From the NCBI GenBank assembly GCA_037200525.1, contig JBBCGG010000001.1, positions 2,522,501-2,586,500 of the forward strand: 64,000 bases of DNA, read 5' to 3'. The DNA is from Methylocella sp. Lineage in GTDB: Bacteria > Pseudomonadota > Alphaproteobacteria > Rhizobiales > Beijerinckiaceae. The notes under the pieces were generated by a model. The model did not search any database. It saw nothing but the letters and a program-made list of their open reading frames with translations, and was not told where the DNA came from. Within the stretch, counting starts at the first letter, position 1. The number at the start of each line of letters is the position of its first letter. The translations under genes and the position numbers were made by a program. This document shows positions 34,835 through 42,175 of this stretch, piece after piece.

Positions 34835-34941
34835 ATCGCAATCTACACGGAAATAGATAATTTATCAACTACGATTGACAATTATTGTTTTTCGTATTTA
34901 ACTCAAGTCCGCTTGATATTTTATCTAGTGGAGCAACCACG

Positions 34942-35211
34942 ATGCCAAACAGCACAGTTCCGGCAGCCGATAGCGGCTTGCCAAATCTCAATCACGGAAC
35001 GAAAGACCAGAAGCCATCGATGGCCGAACCCGCCCAGCTCGCGCGTCAATGGCCGGATTACATCGACGCTGAGCTTGCCATCGACCGCACCCAATACGCT
35101 CATGCTCATCGGAGGGCTTGCGGCGCGGAGCCTCGAAACCGCTTTCGGCGGCGAGCGGGAGGCGATGGAAGAGCTGTTTACGATGGCGCTGGACCAAATC
35201 ACGACAGTTAA
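34942..35211 (+). CDS. Short frame of unknown function, possibly broken
   Basis: A 89-residue frame whose first half (LNHGTKDQKPSMAEPAQLARQWPDYIDAELAID) looks like protein, while its last 35 residues turn Arg/Gly-rich as if out of frame. A second frame starting within it carries a plausible continuation, so this may be one gene split by a frameshift. Confidence 0.3.
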   Translation: MPNSTVPAADSGLPNLNHGTKDQKPSMAEPAQLARQWPDYIDAELAIDRTQYAHAHRRACGAEPRNRFRRRAGGDGRAVYDGAGPNHDS

Positions 35212-35260
35212 GACGTGGTTCCACGAGTTCATCACCGAAGCCAAGCGGGAGGGGCTATGA
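35102..35260 (+). CDS. Short helical protein, probable second half of the preceding frame
   Basis: A 52-residue frame in a different phase from 34942: LIGGLAARSLETAFGGEREA then MEELFTMALDQITTVKTWFHEF, a convincing helical pattern. It has an ATG but no clear ribosome site. It leads by one base into the small-gene cassette that follows. Confidence 0.35.
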   Translation: MLIGGLAARSLETAFGGEREAMEELFTMALDQITTVKTWFHEFITEAKREGL

Positions 35261-35261
35261 C

Positions 35262-35633
35262 ATGACGAGGAACCTCGAGGCGTCATTCAAACTCATCGGC
35301 TTTATTGAAGAGCACAGAAAGGCCCGCCTCTCGATCAATGAGGCAGAGGAGCGCCAGAAGGCCATCGAAAATACCCGCGGATATATGTCGGACTCCCAAA
35401 GCCGCGCCCTCTATGACGAGGCAACCAAAGCCTTCAATGATGGGGTCAGCGGCTATGACAGTGCCCTCAAGTCTATTTGCGAGCATCGGTGCGCGGAGCC
35501 CGAGGACGAGCTCATGAGGCTCAGATACCTGGCCGAAGCCGCTGCCGCCTACGGCTGGCCGGATTCAGGAGTCGACACCGACCTTTTTAAACCTTTGCTC
35601 GACGGCGTCCGCGAAGGGGAGGGCCTAAAATGA
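35262..35633 (+). CDS. Helical protein of unknown function, first gene of the overlapping cassette
   Basis: A 123-residue helical protein (FKLIGFIEEHRKARLSINEA, EERQKAIENTRGYMSDSQSR). No family recognised. A GGGGCT purine run lies upstream and its stop overlaps the next start by four bases (ATGA). Confidence 0.5.
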   Translation: MTRNLEASFKLIGFIEEHRKARLSINEAEERQKAIENTRGYMSDSQSRALYDEATKAFNDGVSGYDSALKSICEHRCAEPEDELMRLRYLAEAAAAYGWPDSGVDTDLFKPLLDGVREGEGLK

Positions 35634-35860
35634 CGAAAAATACCGTGCCGTCAAAAACCGAGTTGCACGAGTATGACTTATCTGACGCCACCGTTGACGT
35701 GACCAACCTTCGCAATCTGTTGGGAACAATCAATGATTTGGTGGCGGAGATGGATCTCGGCAGCGGTGCTAACCGAAATCACGCACTTGCGCGTGTTAAT
35801 TCGCTTCTGAGAGTGGCGGAGGATTTCGCCGATCATATCCGCGAGAGGGCCGAAGCATGA
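35630..35860 (+). CDS. Small helical protein of the overlapping cassette
   Basis: A 76-residue protein (VTNLRNLLGTINDLVAEMDL, then LARVNSLLRVAEDFADHIRE) of two helices. It overlaps both neighbours by four bases (ATGA). No family recognised. Confidence 0.5.
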   Translation: MTKNTVPSKTELHEYDLSDATVDVTNLRNLLGTINDLVAEMDLGSGANRNHALARVNSLLRVAEDFADHIRERAEA

Positions 35861-36117
35861 CCAAATCACTTAACCGGAAGTCAGAAGAGCCGATGATCGA
35901 TCAAATCGACGCCGGTCTGGATCTGCTGAATACCGCCTTTCTTGCCTTGATGGCGGATCGCGGATTTCTTGATGACGACGCGATCAGCTCTGTCGCGGCG
36001 ACTCTGCAGCACGCAATGAACCGTCTCGGGCCGATTCGGGAGAAAATCAATGACGAGCACGGACGGGACACGCTTGAGTATATTAGGCAAATTCAGGAAG
36101 AGAGAGTCGAAACATGA
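35857..36117 (+). CDS. Small protein of the overlapping cassette
   Basis: An 86-residue helical protein (IDQIDAGLDLLNTAFLALMA, then ISSVAATLQHAMNRLGPIRE). Overlaps both neighbours by four bases. No family recognised. The helical makeup and tight coupling suggest that the cassette's products act together. Confidence 0.5.
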   Translation: MTKSLNRKSEEPMIDQIDAGLDLLNTAFLALMADRGFLDDDAISSVAATLQHAMNRLGPIREKINDEHGRDTLEYIRQIQEERVET

Positions 36118-36233
36118 CCCAGCCGCTTCACCGCACGTTATGGGCGCGCATTCGGATTCGGGTCGTCACGGGCTTATTGGCTCTGGCCTCTCGGATCACC
36201 GATGACCTCGAAAGGACGGCCAGCTGGCAATAA
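36114..36233 (+). CDS. Tiny basic protein at the end of the overlapping cassette
   Basis: A 39-residue basic peptide (TLWARIRIRVVTGLLALASR, amphipathic) that starts inside the preceding stop (ATGA) and ends at TAA. The start-stop overlap is its main support. Confidence 0.4.
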   Translation: MTQPLHRTLWARIRIRVVTGLLALASRITDDLERTASWQ

Positions 36234-36319
36234 ATTGAACCGGCGCTGGCCTGGCGGGTTGTGGGCGATATCAATTTAGACGACGCCAGCTTTCTTGGAG
36301 TTGGGGAAAGTTCGGCCAC

Positions 36320-36955
36320 GTGACTCAATTTGGCATTGTATTCGATAAGCTAGAACGCGATGCCTTGACCGAGCTGGTCAATATCGGGGTCAGTCGGGGA
36401 GCTTCGAGGCTGCGGAAGATCGTTGGCTCGGAAGTGCTTCTGTCTGTTCCCGCTATCGAACTGGTTGACCGCCGCACCGCAGCGACGATCCTTCAACAGC
36501 GAGAAACAGGTCAGTTTGTCGCTGTTCGCCAAAGTTTTGAAGGCGCCTTATGCGGGCATGCGTCTCTAATCTTCCCTGAATCAAATAGCCTCGAGCTGGT
36601 TCGAGCGGTCGTAGGAGGCAACGTTCCTGACAACGAAATTGCGGAAGTCGAAGATGATGCCCTTTCCGAAACCGGCAACATTGTACTCAATGCCTGCTTG
36701 GGAACAATCGCTAATATGCTGCGGCGGCCGTTGGCGATGGCTCTCCCCCAGATAACCCGATGCCCTGGTGGCATGTTGTTTGAACCTCCGGACGACAGCT
36801 CGCAGGAGGATGGAGTTCTTTTTCTCTACGTTAATTTTATGATCAGCGATCGAAATATCCGCGGCTATATCACGATGCTCATGGATCTACCGAGTTTAAA
36901 GACGCTAAAATCCTTGATCGACGTGGTCTGCCCCCTGAAAAGTGATCCTCCGTGA
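36320..36955 (+). CDS. CheC-like phosphatase, C-terminal tail replaced by IS sequence
   Basis: A 211-residue protein of the CheC/CheX/FliY family, which dephosphorylates CheY-like receivers. Both phosphatase half-sites are visible: E18 and N21 in ALTELVNIGVSRGASR, and E117, N120 and N124 in DALSETGNIVLNACLGTIAN. The glycine-rich helix end RGYITMLMDLPSL closes the domain. Residues from about 202 onward (the run VVCPLKSDPP) are encoded by the left end of the IS3-family element, so the natural C-terminus was lost or replaced; the core domain seems complete. No other chemotaxis gene is nearby. Confidence 0.75.
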   Translation: MTQFGIVFDKLERDALTELVNIGVSRGASRLRKIVGSEVLLSVPAIELVDRRTAATILQQRETGQFVAVRQSFEGALCGHASLIFPESNSLELVRAVVGGNVPDNEIAEVEDDALSETGNIVLNACLGTIANMLRRPLAMALPQITRCPGGMLFEPPDDSSQEDGVLFLYVNFMISDRNIRGYITMLMDLPSLKTLKSLIDVVCPLKSDPP

Positions 36956-36990
36956 AGTATGGGCTTATGAGCCTGATGGAGGACTGCGCA

Positions 36991-37269
36991 ATGCCGAGGA
37001 AAAGACAGAAGGCGGAAGAGATCGTCGCGAAGCTACGGCAAGTCGAAGTGCTTAGCGCGCAAGGGCGACCGGTCGCGGAGGCGATCCGCTCGATAGGGGT
37101 GACGGAAGTTACATACTATCGATGGCGGTCGGAATACGGCGGCCTGAAGGGCGATCAGGTGAAGCGGCTGAAGGAGCTGGAGGCGGAGAATACGCGGCTC
37201 CGTCGAGCGGTGTCCGATTTGACGCTTGAGAAGCTGATCCTGAAAGAGGCTGCCTCGGGAAACTTCTGA
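36991..37269 (+). CDS. IS3-family transposase OrfA
   Basis: A 92-residue helix-turn-helix protein: KRQKAEEIVAKLRQVEVLSA, GVTEVTYYRWRSEYGGLKGD and a leucine-zipper-like LKELEAENTRLRRAVSDLTL. It binds the element's ends. The phase relation to OrfB is -1, so a fused transposase is made by ribosomal frameshifting near the CTGAAAG sequence of its last codons, as is usual in this family. Confidence 0.9.
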   Translation: MPRKRQKAEEIVAKLRQVEVLSAQGRPVAEAIRSIGVTEVTYYRWRSEYGGLKGDQVKRLKELEAENTRLRRAVSDLTLEKLILKEAASGNF

Positions 37270-37292
37270 GCTCCGCGCGTCGTCGCGCCTGC

Positions 37293-38159
37293 GTGGAGCA
37301 TGTGATCGCCGAACATGGCGTTTCCGAGCGGTTCGCTTGCCGGGTTCTCGGTCAGCATCGCTCCACGCAGCGCAAGGTTCCGACCAAGCCCGATGACGAA
37401 GCGGCATTGATCGCCGACATCACGGCGCTCGCCATCCAGTACGGCCGCTATGGCTACCGCCGCATCACGGCGATGTTGTGGGAGCGAGGCTGGAAGGTCA
37501 ACGTCAAACGGGTCGAGCGGATCTGGCGACGCGAGGGGCTGAAAGTTCCGGCCAGACAACCCAAGCGCGGGCGTCTCTGGCTCAATGACGGCTCGTGCGT
37601 CCGGCTGCGCCCGCAATGCCCCAACCACGTCTGGTCCTATGACTTCGTCGAGGACCGCACTCATGATGGCAGGAAATATCGCATGCTGAATATCATCGAC
37701 GAATTTACCCGCGAATGCATCGCGATCAGGATTAACCGGAAGCTGAAGGCAGCGGACGTCATCGACGTTCTCTCGGACCTCTTCATCTTGCGAGGGGTTC
37801 CGATCCACATTCGTTCCGACAACGGCCCGGAGTTCATCGCCAAGGCGTTGCGTGACTGGATTGCCGCCGTCGGCGCGAAGACCGCCTACATCATGCCGGG
37901 CAGTCCCTGGGAGAACGGCTATTGCGAGAGCTTCAACTCGAAGCTGCGCGACGAGCTTTTGAATGGTGAAATCTTCTACACTCTCAAGGAGGCGAAGGTC
38001 GTCATTGAGCGATGGCGACGCCACTACAACACCGTGCGCCCGCACTCATCGCTGGGCTACAAGCCGCCAGCCCCGGAGACCCTGCAATGGCCGGCTTCGC
38101 AATCCGGACCAGCTTCGCCCGCCACGCCAGCAATAGCGCCAGGGCCGACAATGCACTAA
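37293..38159 (+). CDS. IS3-family transposase OrfB (DDE integrase core)
   Basis: A 288-residue integrase core. The DDE triad is visible in WSYDFVEDR, IRSDNGPEF and ENGYCESFNSKLRDE, with the typical YGYRRITAML and RPHSSLGYKPP end motifs. The frame is open upstream into the OrfA region, which fits expression by -1 frameshifting; the listed GTG start is nominal. Both frames look intact, so the element may be active. Confidence 0.92.
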   Translation: MEHVIAEHGVSERFACRVLGQHRSTQRKVPTKPDDEAALIADITALAIQYGRYGYRRITAMLWERGWKVNVKRVERIWRREGLKVPARQPKRGRLWLNDGSCVRLRPQCPNHVWSYDFVEDRTHDGRKYRMLNIIDEFTRECIAIRINRKLKAADVIDVLSDLFILRGVPIHIRSDNGPEFIAKALRDWIAAVGAKTAYIMPGSPWENGYCESFNSKLRDELLNGEIFYTLKEAKVVIERWRRHYNTVRPHSSLGYKPPAPETLQWPASQSGPASPATPAIAPGPTMH

Positions 38160-38230
38160 CATTCAAACTGGATCACCCCATGGGGGCAGGCCACTTCTGG
38201 ACGCCGCAGCCAAAGATCAGACGGGTTTGC

Positions 38231-39061
38231 TTATTTATTCGCGCCGATATATGGGCGCAGACTCGCCGCGAAATATGGATAGAAGGGCTCGACATCGGTC
38301 TCGATTGGCAGGAGTGCCTCAGCAATTGAGCGAAAGTCGACGTTTGGATAGCGGGTTTGCAGGTCGATCGAGCGCACCGTATGTGAGATCGACGCCGACG
38401 ATCCTGAAAGTGGCCGAAGCGCCACGTCTGGGTCGTCGACGATGGATTCATAGGTCAGAACGCGCTCACGGGGCAGGCGTCGGTAGACCTGAAAGATCCA
38501 CTGCAGCAATGCAATTTGGCGACCCAGCGAATTATCGATGCGATCAAGCCGCTCGCGTAGCTCGGGTACGTAGGCCTCCGCTACGGGCAGCCGTCCGTTG
38601 CGAACAGGCAAATCTACGGACTGCCAGGAGGCGAGCGCAGCGATCGGATGACGCACGATCGCATATAATGGAAATTCTTTTTCCAATCGCGGCGCCAACG
38701 CCGTGAAGATCGCGGGATGCTTGATAAAAAAATGAAAATTTGTGTCGAGCGGCTTGTCGATCTCAAGGTTTATCGGCTTGGCGATGTGGCGTCTTGGCGA
38801 GCCATCTACTGTCGTGTCCTCAAAAAAATTGTCCGCAATCATTCCATTTATGGTCAATGATGGGGCCAGCTTTTCCAACAGGATACATGTTCGCGTAGTT
38901 TCTGCAAATGTTACAATCTCCTGTATGGCACGCTCGACGTCGCCATGCACTGGCACACGCATCGGCTCGGCGAGGGCGACGCAATTTGGCAAAGTGTTCA
39001 GGCAGGCGCAAACCAAAGTGGTGCCGGAACGTGGGACGCCGGTGATGAGCGTCGTCGTCAC
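38231..39061 (-). CDS. Sulfotransferase family protein
   Basis: A 276-residue P-loop sulfotransferase. The 5'-phosphosulfate-binding loop is TGVPRSGTTLVCACLN, and the 3'-phosphate region is IVRHPIAALASWQSVD; the end domain has LPRERVLTYESIVDDPD, all typical of PAPS-dependent sulfotransferases and the related Sulfotransfer_1/3 groups. It should move a sulfuryl group to a carbohydrate or lipid. It lies 38 bases from the IS end, in an otherwise non-related neighbourhood, so acquisition with the accessory region is likely. Confidence 0.82.
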   Translation of the reverse strand: MTTTLITGVPRSGTTLVCACLNTLPNCVALAEPMRVPVHGDVERAIQEIVTFAETTRTCILLEKLAPSLTINGMIADNFFEDTTVDGSPRRHIAKPINLEIDKPLDTNFHFFIKHPAIFTALAPRLEKEFPLYAIVRHPIAALASWQSVDLPVRNGRLPVAEAYVPELRERLDRIDNSLGRQIALLQWIFQVYRRLPRERVLTYESIVDDPDVALRPLSGSSASISHTVRSIDLQTRYPNVDFRSIAEALLPIETDVEPFYPYFAASLRPYIGANK

Positions 39062-39154
39062 GTGAACCGTCCAAGGCGGTGGGCGAGAATGGCATGATAG
39101 GCTGTGCGCTCCTTTTCGATCGATGACGCATGCATCCGTATTCGTCCTGTCATG

Positions 39155-39789
39155 CTAAGCCTCCTGATCGTCCATCTTCTCGCCAGTCGCCACAATCCTT
39201 AGCTTTTCGTGCGGGAGCGGCCGTTGAAGCGCAACGGCCTCATCGAGCGATCCTTCGAGCCACGTATCCCATTGGTCGGGCGTCGTGAGCAAGACCGGCA
39301 TGGCCTTGGCGTGGATCGGGCGCACCACCTCGTTCGAATCCGCCGTCAGAAAAGAGAACAGGCGATGCTCGCGCGTCTCTCCCTTCCTCTCGCCGGTCCA
39401 TAGGGCCGGATCCCCGCGAAGGCAAAGAGCGGCCGCCTTTCATCGAGAGCGAACCAATTGGTGACCTTCGGGCGACTGTCGGTCCATTCCGAAAACGACG
39501 TCGCCGGGACAAGGCAGCGCTATTCCGTCTTGAGCCAGCACGGCCAATAGGGCGACTCCAGATTGCGGACGTTGGTGATCGGGAGCTTGCCGAGGTTCGG
39601 CGGCGGCGGGAAGCCCCAGCGCATCATGGATAGCTCGCGCTCGCCGTCCGACGCCTTGCGAATGACCGGCGCCATCGTGTCGGGGAAGATGGCCGGCATC
39701 AGCGGCAGATTGCCCGCCAGATCGCGGCGGAACCTGAACAGTTGGCGGATCGCATCCTGGTTGCGGGTCATCGAGTAAAGATTACACAT
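39155..39789 (-). pseudogene. Degenerate SRAP (YedK/HMCES) abasic-site peptidase
   Basis: The N-terminal half MCNLYSMTRNQDAIRQLF with the catalytic Cys2 and SMMRWGFPPPP, TNVRNLESPYW is normal, and homology continues after an in-frame TAG (KTE-stop-RCLVPATSFSEWTD), where a TAC codon is expected. A second break, a frameshift, lies around FAGI/RPYGP; after it the frame resumes with EHRLFSFLTADSNEVVRPIH and AKAMPVLLTTPDQW, including the conserved H of VRPIHAKAMP. Total length is not a multiple of three. SRAP proteins crosslink to abasic sites in single-stranded DNA. With two lesions this copy is probably dead. Confidence 0.82.
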
Positions 39790-40290
39790 CAGACGTCGTG
39801 ACCGCCGCGGAGAACCGCCAAAGCCTCACTTATCTCGAGGCCGAGGTCAGTTGGCTCGACGTGAACGGTATGGCCAAGCGGCTGCCATGAGAACTCGGGC
39901 CCGAGCTCGCGGGCATATTCCTGCGCCTCGGGGGGTATCCCCGTGGCCGTATTGATCCTCGATCCCCGGCGCCGAGAAGCAGAACCATTGCTTTTGCATG
40001 GGATATTCCTCCGCCAGGCGCTTCTGCCGCTCTTGCTCGCAGACCCGATAATATTCGTTCCAGTCGCCGAAAACGCTGACTTCTTCGCAGCCGCATTTCT
40101 CACATTTAAATCGACGCACCTTCGGGATATCGAGAAAGTCGAGGTCGTCGGGTCAGCCCAATTCATCAAAGCTGAATCGCTTGCTGTGGTAGCAATACAG
40201 CCCTTTGCAATTGACGCGGAAGCCCGTCATGCCCGTGCGGCGGCTGTCGGCTATGGTGGCTAGCGGTCCGGTGTATTTATCTCTCGCCAT
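39789..40290 (-). pseudogene. Degenerate zinc-ribbon protein of alphaproteobacterial type
   Basis: The frame starts ARDKYTGPLATIADSRRTGM and runs to FSFDELG, is cut by TGA, and continues in the same phase PDDLDFLDIPKVRRFKCEKC, GCEEVSVFGDWNEYY, then shifts phase near SAPGI to end as EAQEYARELGPEFSWQPLGH. The CxxH and CxxC pairs (CKGLYCYH, CEKCGCEEV) suggest a zinc ribbon, as in a common short family of Hyphomicrobiales. Its stop overlaps the SRAP start (TGATG), so both decayed genes were one operon. Confidence 0.65.
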
Positions 40291-40327
40291 ATCCAGAACA
40301 TAAACGGAACGAAAAGGGCGGGCAAGA

Positions 40328-40516
40328 TCAGGCTGGTTGTGCTTTGCCTCCGAGCTTGACGAACTCGGCCTCGAGCGCAATGACCCGCCTCTGACTCTCA
40401 AATGCCAGATAGTTGGACGCCTTAACCTGGGCATTAACAGCGTCGAACCGTTCGTCGTATTCGAGCCTGATAGTAGCTGCTATTTTCCTGGCGACTTTGA
40501 GTCGATCAATTTTCAA
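40328..40516 (-). CDS. Small protein with possible N-terminal membrane helix
   Basis: The TTG-started frame gives 62 mostly helical residues (KIDRLKVARKIAATIRLEYD ... ASNYLAFESQRRVIALEAEF). The same phase is open further upstream (to about 40588) and encodes a hydrophobic helix IFLVDVALPAAVASAVTIAI with a GAGGAGG site before it but without a usual start codon. So the real protein may be longer, or its start may be lost. Confidence 0.4.
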   Translation of the reverse strand: MKIDRLKVARKIAATIRLEYDERFDAVNAQVKASNYLAFESQRRVIALEAEFVKLGGKAQPA

Positions 40517-40775
40517 TATTGCTATCGTTACAGCGGATGCGACAGCGGCCGGTAGCGCGACGTCGACTAAAAAAATCGATAAAATATCTACGATAGCCTC
40601 CTCGGCTTACGAGCCTACCCAACAGGAGTAGATGCCCCACATCGCCCCAGCTTAACCTATGTGTCAATTGACATATCTGCGACTTATGGTTGCGATATCT
40701 GAAAAGCGGGCGGTTTTGTAAACCGGGCCGATCCGAAAGAATCTTGCGCGAAAAGGAGATTAACGAAGGTCCATT

Positions 40776-41789
40776 TTAGGTATCGAGAACGCCCTTGAAA
40801 CTTGCGGCCCGCAGCAGCCTGTCCCCAGTCCATCCGCGATAGCCGGCCTCGATATTCAGCACAGGTCTTGTCCAGACGGCCCCGGGGTGCTTGAGGCCGC
40901 AGATCGCTGGCTCTTCGGTCCGAATAAAGTCCAATCCCTCTTTCAATTCCTTTGAGACGGGTGCCGAGAAGCCCGTCCCGACCCCACCGACATAGCGGAG
41001 CCCTTCCGGCTCCTTGGCAGCCAGCAGAAGCTTGGCAACCGCCCCTTGCACGGCCGCAGATGGCTCGTAGCCGATCACGACGAACTCGCCAGACTGCACG
41101 CATTTCGTCTTGAGCCAGTCCTTGCTCGGCCCAGAGCGGTACGGTCGATCAAGTCGCTTGGAAACGATCCCCTCAAGCTCGTTTTCACACACGATCTTGA
41201 ACATCGCTGCGCCGTCACCGCCGTATTCCTCGCTAAGCAGGATCGGCGGCTTATTTCGGATGATCCCCGATAGCGCGGCGCGGCGCTCCTCGAGGGGCTT
41301 TTCGCGCAAATCCTCGCCGTCGAGAAAAAGCAGGTCGAATGCGTAAAGCATAACGTCGCCGCCGCGCAGTTTGATTGCTGCTTGCAGCTCGGCGAAGTTT
41401 GATCGGCCGGCTGCGTCCAGAATGACCGCTTCGCCGTCGATCACGGCAGACTGTATCGGGAGCAGGAGCAGGGCGCCGGCGATAGCCGGAAAGCGCGGCG
41501 TCCAGTCGAAGCCGTTGCGCGTGCGGATCGTCGCGTTGCCGCCGGCGACATAGGCTGAAACCCGGTAGCCGTCCCACTTGATTTCGTGGGTCCACTTCTC
41601 GCCGGATGGCGGCTTGGCGACCAGCGTTGGCAGGCAGGGCGGAATCCACTTAGGGAGCGGATGGTCGAAAAGGCCAGGCTGTTTCGGATCGGCCGGCTTA
41701 GGCACGATCGCGCGACTCGAAACCCGTTCCGACGCGACGTCGGTTTTACGGGCTCGCGGGCGCTGCGGCTGGGCAGGACGTTTGGCCAT
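40776..41789 (-). CDS. ATP-dependent DNA ligase, LigD-ligase-domain type, stand-alone
   Basis: A 337-residue ligase. The nucleotidyltransferase domain has the catalytic lysine in THEIKWDGYR (K71), followed by AVIDGEAVILD, AFDLLFLDG, ELEGIVSKRLDRPY and DWLKTKC, i.e. motifs I to V, then the OB-fold (FVVIGYEPSAA, GLRYVGGVGTGFS). This is the LigD ligase domain without the polymerase and phosphoesterase domains, a form found as accessory NHEJ ligases in Hyphomicrobiales. The first 40 residues are basic and Pro-rich. No Ku gene is in the window. Start chosen at the second ATG; the first one would add 14 residues. Confidence 0.88.
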   Translation of the reverse strand: MAKRPAQPQRPRARKTDVASERVSSRAIVPKPADPKQPGLFDHPLPKWIPPCLPTLVAKPPSGEKWTHEIKWDGYRVSAYVAGGNATIRTRNGFDWTPRFPAIAGALLLLPIQSAVIDGEAVILDAAGRSNFAELQAAIKLRGGDVMLYAFDLLFLDGEDLREKPLEERRAALSGIIRNKPPILLSEEYGGDGAAMFKIVCENELEGIVSKRLDRPYRSGPSKDWLKTKCVQSGEFVVIGYEPSAAVQGAVAKLLLAAKEPEGLRYVGGVGTGFSAPVSKELKEGLDFIRTEEPAICGLKHPGAVWTRPVLNIEAGYRGWTGDRLLRAASFKGVLDT

Positions 41790-41990
41790 AGTTGCAAACG
41801 TAACATAGGCCAACCGCTGGACAAAAAGCATAAGCAGACGCCCAGCGTGGAATCAACGCCGTCCTGATGCTCCTCGGAATGAAAAAGAAAGGATTGCGGC
41901 CATCGACGGGTTTCGCGAGGTTTCTGTGCGGGAAACTGTGCGGCCAATCTGTGCAGGAAGCTATACCTAAAGCTAAGTGGTTGATTTAAT

Positions 41991-42067
41991 TGGTCGGAGT
42001 GAGAGGATTCGAACCTCCGACCCCCTCGTCCCGAACGAGGTGCGCTACCAGGCTGCGCTACACTCCG
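41991..42067 (-). tRNA. tRNA-Pro (CGG)
   Basis: On the minus strand: acceptor CGGAGTG pairs with CACTCCG before A and an encoded CCA. The anticodon stem-loop CCTCG TTCGGGA CGAGG gives CGG. D and T arms (GGAGG TTCGAAT CCTCT) are complete. It marks the right limit of the accessory stretch. Confidence 0.97.
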
Positions 42068-42175
42068 ACACGCGGCAGAAACCTTGTCGACCGCATCCTG
42101 ATGAAGGTTTTATAGCGAGGTCGCCTCCCGCTAGCAAGAGGCGACCGACGTCTTATTTATGCTCGCCGATCGTTC

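Larger units (their letters stand above)
36924..38193 (+). mobile_element. IS3-family insertion sequence, IS407-like
   Basis: About 1270 bp with terminal inverted repeats: left TGGTCTGCCCCC, right (reversed) TGGCCTGCCCCC, each followed after 5-6 bases by GTGATCC. It carries the two overlapping-phase transposase frames typical of the family. I find no matching target-site duplication (left flank GATCGACG, right flank CTTCTGG), so the flanks may have been rearranged after insertion. Confidence 0.9.
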
